Below are positions 8,075-15,414 of a stretch of 39,408 nt of DNA, one piece after another. Within the stretch, counting starts at the first letter, position 1; each line of letters opens with the position of its first letter. The position numbers and the translations under genes are program-made. This DNA comes from an uncultured Clostridia bacterium. Lineage in GTDB: Bacteria > Bacillota > Clostridia > Christensenellales > CAG-138. The notes under the pieces were generated by a model. It had not been told where the DNA came from. It ran no database searches and worked only from the letters and a program-made list of their open reading frames with translations. The DNA lies in the NCBI GenBank assembly GCA_944336625.1, contig CALVLF010000022.1, positions 1-39,408 of the forward strand, written 5' to 3'.

Positions 8075-8110
8075 GCTCCCCCGTATGCAAAAGCATACGG
8101 GGGAGCCTTT
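8075..8110 (+). terminator. Bidirectional terminator between convergent units
   Basis: A perfect 14-bp stem (GCTCCCCCGTATGC / GCATACGGGGGAGC) with an AAAA loop. The plus-strand tail is CTTTTCC and the minus-strand tail is TTTTGTTT, so it serves both the glycosyltransferase operon and the small DUF6440-like gene. Confidence 0.9.
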
Positions 8111-8128
8111 TCCATCTTTGGGCGGGAA

Positions 8129-8290
8129 CTAGGGCGTTACGATGGGCTTTCCATCCTTATCCAGCAGCGACGTAAATCCTGCTGCGTTGCCGTTTCTATG
8201 AAAAACATAATTGACGCCGGTTTCCGTATCCACCCAGATCTCCATCACATCCATTACCCCTTGGCTATAGACCTTTTTAAAGCGCTCCAT
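8129..8290 (-). CDS. Small DUF6440-like protein
   Basis: A 53-aa gene. The ATG at 8290 has GGAGGAATTTGC immediately upstream. The protein begins MERFKKVYSQG and contains VDTETGVNYVF and LLDKDGKPIV, the pattern recalled for small DUF6440 proteins (basic start, D-x-E-T-G-V-N-Y, L-D-K-D-G-K-P). No membrane segment. The function of the family is unknown. The stop lies 23 nt before the shared terminator. Codon usage and the strong ribosome site support it as real. Confidence 0.75.
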   Translation of the reverse strand: MERFKKVYSQGVMDVMEIWVDTETGVNYVFHRNGNAAGFTSLLDKDGKPIVTP

Positions 8291-8408
8291 GCAAATTCCT
8301 CCTTTTCATGCGGGTTGCCTGCCGGTAAGCTAAGGTAAGCTCCCCCCCTTGCCGACACCCTGTATAGAATAGCATGGAATTATGAAATTTTCTACCTGCG
8401 GCAGGAAA

Positions 8409-8436
8409 AGGGCGGCAGGCTTTTCCCAGCCGCCCT
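8409..8436 (-). terminator. Terminator of the molybdenum hydroxylase operon
   Basis: An 8-bp stem (AGGGCGGC / GCCGCCCT) with a 12-nt loop. Read on the minus strand it is followed by CTTTTCC. It lies 5 nt after the stop codon of the FAD subunit gene. Confidence 0.75.
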
Positions 8437-8441
8437 CTTAG

Positions 8442-9281
8442 CTACAGCTTTTCCAAGACGTCCTGTGCCAACCCTTTGACCGCCTCTTTTTTATAGGGCA
8501 TGGAAGCCCGCCCGGAAATACGCTGCTGGATAATTTGGGAAAGTATCTCCCCCAGCCCGCAGGAAAACCGCCTGGCATAGGGCTGGCCGTTCAGAGCCTG
8601 TGCCCCCTCCTCCACCAGGAAAGCTTTGGGAGCCGCAGCGCCCAGCACCACCCGGGCGCCGGACATGATTCCTTCCTGGACATGGGCAGAAACGGCCAGG
8701 CTGAGCTTGGCTATGGTCACTACCCGCCGCTCCCCCAGCTTGCCAAAGGCGCTCTTTCCATAGGGCCCGGGGAGGGGAATCCGGAACCCCAGAAGGACCT
8801 GCTTATTCTGCAGGGCTGTCCCGCCTTTATCCAGAATGAGCTGCTCGATTCCAAGGAAGCGCTCCTCCCCTGCTGCATCCAAAACCATGGCCTGGGCATC
8901 CAGAAGAAGCAGCACGGGGTACATATCCCCGGCCGGAGAAGCGTTGGCTACGCTCCCGCCAATGGTCCCCCGGTTGCGGATCTGTTGGGAGCCCACGCCT
9001 TCGCAGGCCGCCGCCAAGGCAGGCAGGCGGCTCCGGATCAGGTCCTCCGCCGCAATCTGCCCATGGGTGCACAGGGCGCCGATATACAGGGCCCCCTCCT
9101 GGGCCCGGAGCTGCCGCAGGGCCTGCAACTCCGTCAGGCTGATGAGATTCTCCTCGCGCCAGGGTTTCCCGTTCCGCTGGGCCAGAAAGTCCGTGCAGCC
9201 TGCCACAAAGCGGCAGGGGCCTTCCCAGGTGGCAAGGATTTCCTTGAGCTGGCATAGCTCCTTCGGCTGGGCATAATTCAC
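8442..9281 (-). CDS. Molybdenum hydroxylase FAD-binding subunit (CoxM/XdhB type)
   Basis: A 279-aa flavoprotein subunit of the xanthine dehydrogenase family that passes electrons from the iron-sulfur clusters to the final acceptor. The FAD-binding PCMH-type fold shows the pyrophosphate-binding segment AGCTDFLAQRN near residue 28-38, then IGALCTH and the second FAD motif R-N-R-G-T-I-G-G-S-V-A-N-A-S-P-A-G-D (about 115-132). The C-terminal CO dehydrogenase flavoprotein domain follows (GKLGERRVVTIAKLSLAVS). The start is the GTG at 9281: AAGGAGG lies 8 nt upstream and the GTGA overlaps the stop of the iron-sulfur gene. A longer reading from 9353 would overlap that gene by about 75 nt and is rejected. 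Last gene of the operon. Confidence 0.9.
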   Translation of the reverse strand: MNYAQPKELCQLKEILATWEGPCRFVAGCTDFLAQRNGKPWREENLISLTELQALRQLRAQEGALYIGALCTHGQIAAEDLIRSRLPALAAACEGVGSQQIRNRGTIGGSVANASPAGDMYPVLLLLDAQAMVLDAAGEERFLGIEQLILDKGGTALQNKQVLLGFRIPLPGPYGKSAFGKLGERRVVTIAKLSLAVSAHVQEGIMSGARVVLGAAAPKAFLVEEGAQALNGQPYARRFSCGLGEILSQIIQQRISGRASMPYKKEAVKGLAQDVLEKL

Positions 9282-9754
9282 AGCTGCGCCTCCTTCCGGT
9301 AGGCTTTTGCGGCTTCCTGAATCGCTTGGATGATTTGCGTATAGCCTGCGCACCTGCAGATATTCCCGGATATGGCGTTGCGGATCTCCGCTTCACTGGG
9401 ATCGAGATTTTTCAGGAGCAGGCCCCGGGCCGCCATAATCATGCCTGGGGTACAGTAGCCGCACTGAATGGCCATGTTTTCGATAAAGGCGGTTTGCAGC
9501 GGGTCCAGATCCCCGTCCTTTCCCAGACCCTCAATGGTAGTAACGCTATGGCCGTCGATCTGCCCCGCCAGGACCAGGCAGGCGTGCACTGCCGCGTCAT
9601 CCAGCAGTACGGTGCAGCTTCCGCATTCCCCTTCCCCGCAGCCTTCCTTGGCCCCCGTCAGATGCAGGTCCTCCCGCAGCAGGTCGATCAGCCGCTTTTC
9701 CGGCGGCGCCTCCAGCTCTATGGCTTGGCCATTCAAGATAAATCGCAGCTTCAT
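9278..9754 (-). CDS. Molybdenum hydroxylase [2Fe-2S] subunit (CoxS/XdhC-like small subunit)
   Basis: A 158-aa protein with the two [2Fe-2S] domains of the family. The plant-ferredoxin-like domain has CGEGECGSC plus a further Cys (VHAC). The all-helical domain has CGYCTPGM and CRC (in ISGNICRCAGY). All eight cluster ligands are present. It carries electrons from the Mo centre to FAD. Two ATGs, at 9760 and 9754, are possible. 9754 has AAGGA at 7-nt spacing, while 9760 overlaps the preceding stop (ATGA) but is too close to the ribosome site. It overlaps the FAD subunit gene by 4 nt. The gene order large-small-FAD is one of the standard arrangements. Confidence 0.92.
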   Translation of the reverse strand: MKLRFILNGQAIELEAPPEKRLIDLLREDLHLTGAKEGCGEGECGSCTVLLDDAAVHACLVLAGQIDGHSVTTIEGLGKDGDLDPLQTAFIENMAIQCGYCTPGMIMAARGLLLKNLDPSEAEIRNAISGNICRCAGYTQIIQAIQEAAKAYRKEAQL

Positions 9755-9756
9755 TT

Positions 9757-12009
9757 TCATTTCCTTTCGGACAGTGCTTTCAGAATGCCTTCCGGCGACA
9801 GGGGCAGCTGGGTAAGATCCATATCCAGCGCATCGTTCACAGCGGCCACCAGGGCCGGAGCAACGGGCAAAGCGCAGGCTTCCCCAAGGGACTTGGCCCC
9901 ATAGGGGCCCTTTTCGTCTGGTTGCTCGATAAAAAGGATATCCAAAGGCGGGAGCTCTGCCGCCCGCACCACATGGTAGCGCTGCAGATCCGCATTCTTT
10001 ACCCGGCCGGTCTTTTCATCCAGCTGAATCTTTTCGCAAAATACAAAACCCATACCCTGCTGCAGCGCGCTTGCCACCTGGCTGCGGCAGGAGGCCGGGT
10101 TGATGGCCTGGCCCACATCATGCACGGCAAGATAGTCCGTCACCTGGCACTGGCCCGTTAGCCGGTCTACCTCCACCTGGCAGAAGTGGGCGGCAACGGG
10201 GCCCGGATTGCTCTCGGGAATATGGTTATGGTCAATCATAAGCGCGCCTGCTCCATGGTCTGCACAATAATAGGCGATGTCGCTATAGGTGCAGGCGCGG
10301 CTCGGCTCTTCCCGGACGAAAACCTGCCCTCCCCCATGGAAAAGTGCTTCCGGCGGGGCCTGGAGCAGGCAGGCGCCATAGCGGTAAAGCTCCTTTAAAA
10401 GGGATTGGGAGGCTTCCTGCACCGCCTTTCCCAGCACGTATACGCTGCGGCTGGTATAGCAGCCATTATCCAGGGCATTGTAGGCGGTATCCCCCTCCTG
10501 GAGTTCGATTTCGTCCGGGGAAAGCCGCAGTTCTTCCGCTGCAATGCTCTTAAGGGCCGTTACCTCCCCACATCCATGGTCATGGACGCAGAGATTGATC
10601 TGCACCGTGCCATCCTCTTCCATTTTCAGGATAACCCGGCCCCAATCCAGCCGCCTGGGAAAATAGCCCGATGTATGGGTGGAAAGGGCCATACCCAAGC
10701 CCTTAAGATAGCGCCCATCCCGATCCTGGGAAGCCAGGGCCTGTTTCCGGGCATCCCACTGAAAGCGGGCCCGCCCCGCCTGCAAGGCCTCCCGAAAGGG
10801 CAGGCTTCCCAGATTATAGGAAATAAACTTTCCCTGGGAAAAGGGCGGCAGGATATTCTTCAGCCGGAAGTCTATAGGGTCCAGCCCCTGCTTTTTTGCG
10901 TAAGCATTCATGGTGTTTTCCAGAATCAGGGCTACCTCCGGCCCGCCCCAGCCCCGGTAGCTGCCAGAGACCGGCGTATTGGTGCAAACGGACCGGGCTC
11001 TATACTCGATGCTGGGGATATCATAAACCCAGCTGAATTTCTTCGCCATTGTTTCCGCATAGTCCGGGGATACGCTCTGATAAGCCCCAGCATCCAGCGT
11101 TACGTCTATGCGAAGGCCCTTGACCTTATGCGCTGCATCGATCTTAGCCTGGACCTGGCTTGCGAGGGGATGTTTGAGCACCGTGCATAGCATAACCTCC
11201 CGCCTGTCGAACTGGAGCATAACGGGGCGGCCTAGCATCTGAGCAGCACAGGCGACCAGGGGCTCCAGAATCATCTCCTGTTTGCAGCCGAAGGAGCCCC
11301 CCATGGGCGTTTTGATAACCCGTACCCGATTCATAGGCAAGCCCAGCACGGTGCACACCACAGATCTTACGCCAAATACGGACTGGGTTGGCGTCCATAT
11401 GGTCATGTGCCGGGTAGCCGGGTCATAATCCGCCAGGGCGCAGTGGTTTTCCATGGCTACGTGGGTAATGCGCTGTGTAGAAGTTTGGTGGGTAAAGAGC
11501 TCGCCTACCTCCTCGTCGAAATCCCCGCAGGAAGCTGTAGGCAGCGTGATGACGCTGTCCTTATCATGGATGGGCTGCTCCAAGGTCAGGGCATCTTCCG
11601 GTGTAAATGCAGCGGGCAGGGGATCTATTTGAACCTCTACCAGGGCAGCAGCCTCCAGGGCGGCGGCCGGCGTTTCCGCCACTACGGCAGCAATCCGGTC
11701 CCCCGCAAAGCGCACATGCCGGCTGAAAATGGTCTCCTGGGCCGGGGCCTGCTGGTTTGCCAGCACCCGCCCCCGGTCATAGGTAATGGCAGGCGTATTA
11801 TCCGGCGTGAGCACAGCAAGAACGCCGGGAATAGCCGCGGCTTTTTCCGTATGGATGGCCCGCACGATGCCATGGGCAACAGGGCTGAGCACCAGCTTCA
11901 TATAAGCCATGTGCGGCAAGGACATGTCACCGCAATAGACCAAACGTCCCATGGCCTTTGCTGCGGCGTTCTCGATGGGCATATCTTTCCCGATGTAGGT
12001 ATGATTCAT
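9757..12009 (-). CDS. Molybdenum hydroxylase large (molybdopterin-binding) subunit, xanthine dehydrogenase family
   Basis: A 750-aa catalytic subunit. The N-terminal domain (about 15-125) holds GRLVYCGDM. The Mo-binding domain shows GGSFGCKQEM (about 238), the RGWGGPE motif near residue 350, DHGCGEV, GQAINPASCRSQVASALQQGMG, and near the end GAKSLGEACALPV with the expected catalytic Glu. The RGWGGPE motif is closer to xanthine dehydrogenases (RGFGGPQ) than to CO dehydrogenase, whose Cys-containing active-site loop is missing. The natural substrate could be a purine, nicotinate or another N-heterocycle. Starts with ATG at 12009, with AGGGGTG just upstream. No XdhC-type maturation gene and no mop/moa genes are nearby. 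The leader carries a likely cofactor riboswitch. Confidence 0.9.
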   Translation of the reverse strand: MNHTYIGKDMPIENAAAKAMGRLVYCGDMSLPHMAYMKLVLSPVAHGIVRAIHTEKAAAIPGVLAVLTPDNTPAITYDRGRVLANQQAPAQETIFSRHVRFAGDRIAAVVAETPAAALEAAALVEVQIDPLPAAFTPEDALTLEQPIHDKDSVITLPTASCGDFDEEVGELFTHQTSTQRITHVAMENHCALADYDPATRHMTIWTPTQSVFGVRSVVCTVLGLPMNRVRVIKTPMGGSFGCKQEMILEPLVACAAQMLGRPVMLQFDRREVMLCTVLKHPLASQVQAKIDAAHKVKGLRIDVTLDAGAYQSVSPDYAETMAKKFSWVYDIPSIEYRARSVCTNTPVSGSYRGWGGPEVALILENTMNAYAKKQGLDPIDFRLKNILPPFSQGKFISYNLGSLPFREALQAGRARFQWDARKQALASQDRDGRYLKGLGMALSTHTSGYFPRRLDWGRVILKMEEDGTVQINLCVHDHGCGEVTALKSIAAEELRLSPDEIELQEGDTAYNALDNGCYTSRSVYVLGKAVQEASQSLLKELYRYGACLLQAPPEALFHGGGQVFVREEPSRACTYSDIAYYCADHGAGALMIDHNHIPESNPGPVAAHFCQVEVDRLTGQCQVTDYLAVHDVGQAINPASCRSQVASALQQGMGFVFCEKIQLDEKTGRVKNADLQRYHVVRAAELPPLDILFIEQPDEKGPYGAKSLGEACALPVAPALVAAVNDALDMDLTQLPLSPEGILKALSERK

Positions 12010-12039
12010 ATGCACCCCTGTTTTGGTATATCATCTGCT

Positions 12040-12119
12040 GTTTAAATTAGGAGGTGGCCGGCTAAGACGCCGGCTATATGGGGCGCATTTCCTTTCGGGC
12101 GCCCGGATTTGGTTCAAAC
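12040..12119 (-). promoter_or_regulatory. Candidate molybdenum/tungsten-cofactor (Moco/Tuco-type) riboswitch
   Basis: The minus-strand leader folds into a closed domain. A closing helix pairs GTTTGAA (12113-12119) with TTTAAAC (12040-12046). A second helix pairs GGGCGC with GCGCCC (12099-12104, 12081-12086), enclosing a CC-GAAA-GG mini-hairpin and AAAT. A third is GCCGGC-GTCTTA-GCCGGC (12057-12074). The 3' joining strand CACCTCC (12050-12056) can pair with the ribosome site AGGGGTG in front of the large subunit gene. A GNRA loop exists only in the minus-strand reading, which fixes the orientation. The assignment to the Moco class is by recalled sequence flavour plus position before a Moco enzyme. 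The short size would fit variants lacking one helix. Confidence 0.6.
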
Positions 12120-12127
12120 TTTTCAAT

Positions 12128-12136
12128 ATTATAACA
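12128..12136 (-). promoter_or_regulatory. Extended -10 promoter of the molybdenum hydroxylase operon
   Basis: TGTTATAAT on the minus strand is an extended -10 (TG-N-TATAAT) with only a weak -35 (TGGCTA at 17 bp). Transcription would start near 12121, just before the structured leader. The remaining gap up to 12478 holds a 7-bp hairpin with a GAGA loop (12343-12360) and three TTGCAA words (12303-12342) but no gene. Confidence 0.6.
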
Positions 12137-12478
12137 TACGGCTTTTAAAATAGCCACCCTCGGCAGAGGAAACCAGATGGGCCCGTGCAAACTTTCCCAG
12201 GGAATTGCACATACAGGTGGGTGCTCCTCTGCTTTGCCTGCCTTCCCGTTGCCTGCCTGCCAGGAAATGGATACGGCGCAATGGGGATTTTTTGTTTCAT
12301 TTTTGCAAAGATTGCCGTAATTCTTGCAAATTCACTTGCAAGTAGGGCTGAGAAGCCCTAAACTGATACTATCTTTTTGGCCCTAGGGACACCGTTGCTT
12401 GCCTGCCGCCTCTTTTTAAAAGCCGCCGTACCCTTTGCAGCCATTCCGATTCCTGTTTTATGAAAGGATTCCGCCTAT

Positions 12479-13231
12479 ATGGACGAAATCATCACCTATT
12501 TTCTCTGGTTTATCCTGTATAGCTTCTTTGGCTGGTTGTATGAGACGGTTATCTGCTCCATCAGCCAGCGGCATTTTGTCAACCGAGGCTTCCTCAACGG
12601 ACCCTATTGCCCCATTTATGGCACAGGCGCTCTGCTTATGATCCTGGCCCTGAGGCGGTTAACAAATCCCCTGGCCCTGTTTTTGCTGGGGGCCATTCTG
12701 GCCTGTGTGCTGGAATACATCACCTCCTATGGCATGGAAAAGCTTTTTCATGCCCGCTGGTGGGATTATTCCAAGCGGCGCTTCAATATCCATGGGCGGG
12801 TCTGCCTGCTGGGAGCGGTGGTATTCGGCCTATTTGCCGTGCTGCTGATCCGGCTTGTACATCCGCCTATTTCCGCATGGGTGGCATCCATCCCGCCCTT
12901 TTACCGGCGTATCGCCGCCGGTGTGCTTTTTGCCGGGTTCGTAACGGATGCCGTCTTCTCCATCCGTGGCATGGTAGGCCTGCAGAAAAAGCTGGAGGAA
13001 CATGCGGCAGCCCTGGAAAGGCGGCGGGCGCTTGCCCTGGAAAAATTCCGGGATTCCCCTGCCTATGCCTCGGTAAAGAGCCATCGCGAAGCCCTATACC
13101 AGCGCCTTTCCGCCCAACAGCGGCGTATTATCGACGCCTTCCCCCGGCTCAGGCTGCACCGGCACAACGAGCTGTTGGAGGAGCTGCGCCAAGCTATTGC
13201 CCAGCAGCGGGCGCGGCGTAAGAACCATTGA
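12479..13231 (+). CDS. Putative ABC-transporter type IV (CmpB, PF06541-type) membrane protein
   Basis: A 250-aa polytopic membrane protein. Family signs: the start with two close helices (FLWFILYSFFGWLYET), GFLNGPYCPIYGTGALL (36-52), the EYITSYGMEKLFHARWWDYS segment (about 82-101) and FNIHGRVCLLGA. About five hydrophobic helices fill residues 1-170. A basic cytoplasmic tail rich in Arg, Glu and Gln follows and is predicted to be helical or coiled coil. Despite the family name no ATPase partner is adjacent, and its function is unknown. GAAAGGATT lies upstream of the ATG. The single-gene unit is closed by the terminator at 13280-13311. Confidence 0.85.
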   Translation: MDEIITYFLWFILYSFFGWLYETVICSISQRHFVNRGFLNGPYCPIYGTGALLMILALRRLTNPLALFLLGAILACVLEYITSYGMEKLFHARWWDYSKRRFNIHGRVCLLGAVVFGLFAVLLIRLVHPPISAWVASIPPFYRRIAAGVLFAGFVTDAVFSIRGMVGLQKKLEEHAAALERRRALALEKFRDSPAYASVKSHREALYQRLSAQQRRIIDAFPRLRLHRHNELLEELRQAIAQQRARRKNH

Positions 13232-13279
13232 TATCCTACCTATACTGAAATAGTCGCCTGTAAGTTCCTGTGTATAAGG

Positions 13280-13311
13280 CCCTGCCAATACTTTGGCAGG
13301 GTCTTATTTTT
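13280..13311 (+). terminator. Terminator after the CmpB-type gene
   Basis: A 9-bp stem CCCTGCCAA/TTGGCAGGG with a 4-nt loop, followed by TCTTATTTTT. The HxlR gene ends 37 nt further on in the opposite direction. Confidence 0.85.
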
Positions 13312-13348
13312 CGCTTAAAAGGGCTATATGGGGCAAAGGCTTTGGCGC

Positions 13349-13678
13349 CTATCCGTTTTTGGCCTTATATTCTTCGCCCCAGCTATAGAGGGCGTCCAAA
13401 ATGGGCTTAAGGCTTCGTCCCAGTTCCGTCAGGGCATACTCTACCCGGGGCGGCACCTCCGGATAGACCGTGCGGATTAAAAGGCCATTCTGTTCCATTT
13501 CCCGGAGCTGGGCCGTCAATACCTTCTGGCTCACGTTGCCCACGGATCTTTTCAGCTCCCCAAAGCGCTTGGAGCCGAGCATAAGATCCCGCAGAATCAG
13601 AACCTTCCATTTATCGCTGATGAGCGTCAGTGTGGTTTCCACTGGGCAAGCCGGAAGCTCTTTTGCTGCTACGGCCAT
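13349..13678 (-). CDS. HxlR-family winged-helix transcriptional regulator
   Basis: A 109-aa dimeric winged-helix regulator. It has the family core CPVETTLTLISDKWKVLILRDL (about 11-32), KRFGELKRSV, and VPPRVEYALTELGRSL (about 72-87) with the wing. The single Cys in the CPxE position matches the redox-sensing Cys of YodB-type members, so oxidative or electrophile stress is a likely signal. The ATG at 13678 has AGGAGG seven bases upstream; the longer reading from 13699 lacks this. It diverges from the flavin-ferredoxin/macrodomain/sirtuin operon, the probable target. Confidence 0.9.
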   Translation of the reverse strand: MAVAAKELPACPVETTLTLISDKWKVLILRDLMLGSKRFGELKRSVGNVSQKVLTAQLREMEQNGLLIRTVYPEVPPRVEYALTELGRSLKPILDALYSWGEEYKAKNG

Positions 13679-13726
13679 TTTTATCCCTCCTAGACGCAAT
13701 GCTTCCCGATTGAGATGTACAGCTTA

Positions 13727-13756
13727 ATATTACGGTACAACCATTTTGGTTGTCAA
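13727..13756 (-). promoter_or_regulatory. HxlR promoter with internal palindromic operator
   Basis: On the minus strand TTGACA (13751-13756), an 18-bp spacer and TAATAT (13727-13732). A perfect inverted repeat ACAACCA-TTT-TGGTTGT (13737-13753) overlaps the -35 and fills the spacer, suggesting autorepression. A second, weaker repeat, GTTAC-6-GTAAC (13823-13838), lies toward the divergent operon. The gap 13679-13983 holds no gene. Confidence 0.6.
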
Positions 13757-13983
13757 GCAGCCTGCAAAGCAGAAAGATTTTTTGCGGAGTAATAGCCCAA
13801 AATTTCCCCATATCTGCCAATTGTTACCATTTCGTAACCGCCCATTTGTTTCCTTCCAGTATCTATACCACAAGATTGTGCGTACTTTGCAAGATGCTTC
13901 CCGGGGGTTATGCACCATGCTTTTATATAAACGGCTATCTCCGGTTTTAAAGGGCTCCCATTAGCAGGAAGGAGAAATGAAAA

Positions 13984-14607
13984 ATGGAAACAAAAGATTA
14001 TCTTGCCTATATCGTCCATCAGATTCATTCTACGGTAGTAGCTACGGTGGATGACGCGGGCTTGCCCGTCACCTGCGCCATTGATATAATGGACTACGAC
14101 GACAGCAGCCTGTACTTTTTAACGGCTAAAGGAAAACGCTTTTATGACCGGCTTAAGAAAAAGGGCTTTGTGGCGCTTACCGGAATGAAGGGGGAAAGCA
14201 CCATGTCCTGCGTTGCCGTTTCCCTGCGGGGAAAAATCCGGGAGCTGGGCCCGGAGCGGCTGGAGCAGCTCTTTGAAAAAAATCCCTACATGTATGAGAT
14301 TTATCCAGATGCCCCGGCCCGGTCGGCATTGACCGTTTTTCAGATTTACGAAGGAACCGGCGAGTGGTTTGACCTTTCCAAGAAACCCTTGGAAAGGTCC
14401 AGCTTCGCCTTTGGCGGCGCTGCGGAAGTCAAGCATGGCTACTATGTTACAGACAAGTGCATTGGCTGCAAACTATGTTATAGCAAATGCCCCACAAAGT
14501 GCATTGACATCCGCGTAAAGCCGGTGGTGATTCATCCGGAAAACTGCGTCCACTGTGGTAACTGCTTCGAAATCTGCCCGGCAAGGGCTGTCATTAAGCT
14601 AGGGTAA
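13984..14607 (+). CDS. Pyridoxamine-5'-phosphate-oxidase-like flavoprotein fused to a 2[4Fe-4S] ferredoxin domain
   Basis: A 207-aa protein. Residues 1 to about 135 form a split-barrel flavin-binding domain (STVVATVDDAGLPVTCAIDI, YFLTAKGKRFYDRLKKKGFVALTG, ISRG-like SLRGKIREL). The C-terminal 65 residues carry two complete cluster motifs, CIGCKLCYSKCP and CVHCGNCFEICP. It is probably a flavin-dependent electron-transfer or reductase protein drawing electrons from cellular ferredoxin metabolism. GGAAGGAG precedes the ATG. It is the first gene of an operon with a macrodomain and a sirtuin, and diverges from HxlR. No substrate is known. It takes the place that GcvH-L/LplA2 hold in the described SirTM operons. 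Confidence 0.88.
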   Translation: METKDYLAYIVHQIHSTVVATVDDAGLPVTCAIDIMDYDDSSLYFLTAKGKRFYDRLKKKGFVALTGMKGESTMSCVAVSLRGKIRELGPERLEQLFEKNPYMYEIYPDAPARSALTVFQIYEGTGEWFDLSKKPLERSSFAFGGAAEVKHGYYVTDKCIGCKLCYSKCPTKCIDIRVKPVVIHPENCVHCGNCFEICPARAVIKLG

Positions 14608-14634
14608 TTGGGCAAATTGCAAGGAGGAATGTCT

Positions 14635-15414
14635 ATGACGCAGCCAGAGCGCCGGATCTATTTAATAAAAGAACTGCTCAAAGAGCAGCCCCGATATATG
14701 GGAATGGACATTCCCGCGGATGATGCAGAGCAAAGGCGCCTGCTTCGTTCCCTGTTTAATATCCGAATGCCCCGCCCTGCCAGCCGGGAATTTTTGGAAA
14801 TACAGGACGCTTATTTGCAGGAGGAAACCCGGCAGAAAGGAATTACCGATATAGCGGACCTTAAGCCTGCGCAGGGAGGGGTTTATCTTTGGCAGGGCGA
14901 CATTACTACCCTGCGTTGCGACGCCATCGTCAACGCGGCCAATTCCGCCCTGCTGGGCTGCTTCATCCCCTGCCATGGCTGCATCGACAATGCCATCCAT
15001 ACGGCGGCTGGCCTGCAGCTTCGGGAGGAATGCCACCGGCTTATGGAAGCCCAGGGGCATCCGGAGCCCAACGGGCGGGCCAAGCTGACGAAAGGCTATA
15101 ACCTCCCTGCCCGATATGTGCTCCATACCGTGGGGCCCATTATCCAGGGGGAAGTACGGCCCCAGGACCGGCAAGAGCTGGCCGCCTGCTACCGCTCCTG
15201 CCTGGCGCTGGCGGCGGAGCATGGGCTAAACAGCGTAGCATTTTGCTGCATATCCACGGGGGAATTTCACTTTCCAAATAAGGAAGCCGCTCAAATCGCC
15301 CTGGAAACGGTTACCAATTTTCTTCAGAACAAAACATCCATACAGAAGGTGATCTTTAATGTTTTCAAGGATACGGACGCAGCCATCTACCGTAGCCTCC
15401 TCGGAACAGATTGA
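14635..15414 (+). CDS. Zinc-dependent macrodomain protein (protein-ADP-ribose hydrolase)
   Basis: A 259-aa protein. An N-terminal helical extension (about 80 residues) leads into a macrodomain: VYLWQGDITTLRCDAIVNAANS, then GCFIPCHGCIDNAIHTAAG, the metal-binding Cys-His-Cys loop of the SauMacro/SpyMacroD class, then the K-L-T-K-G-Y-N-L-P, VLHTVGP and FCCISTGEFHFP substrate loops. Characterised relatives remove ADP-ribose from proteins modified by SirTM. The ATG at 14635 has AAGGAGG 7 nt upstream; the ATG at 14629 is too close and the TTG at 14608 follows the preceding stop directly. It overlaps the sirtuin gene by 56 nt. Confidence 0.92.
   Translation: MTQPERRIYLIKELLKEQPRYMGMDIPADDAEQRRLLRSLFNIRMPRPASREFLEIQDAYLQEETRQKGITDIADLKPAQGGVYLWQGDITTLRCDAIVNAANSALLGCFIPCHGCIDNAIHTAAGLQLREECHRLMEAQGHPEPNGRAKLTKGYNLPARYVLHTVGPIIQGEVRPQDRQELAACYRSCLALAAEHGLNSVAFCCISTGEFHFPNKEAAQIALETVTNFLQNKTSIQKVIFNVFKDTDAAIYRSLLGTD

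Noticed and set aside
12343-12360. GAGA-loop hairpin as terminator
   Set aside because: Only 7 bp with no T-run on either strand.
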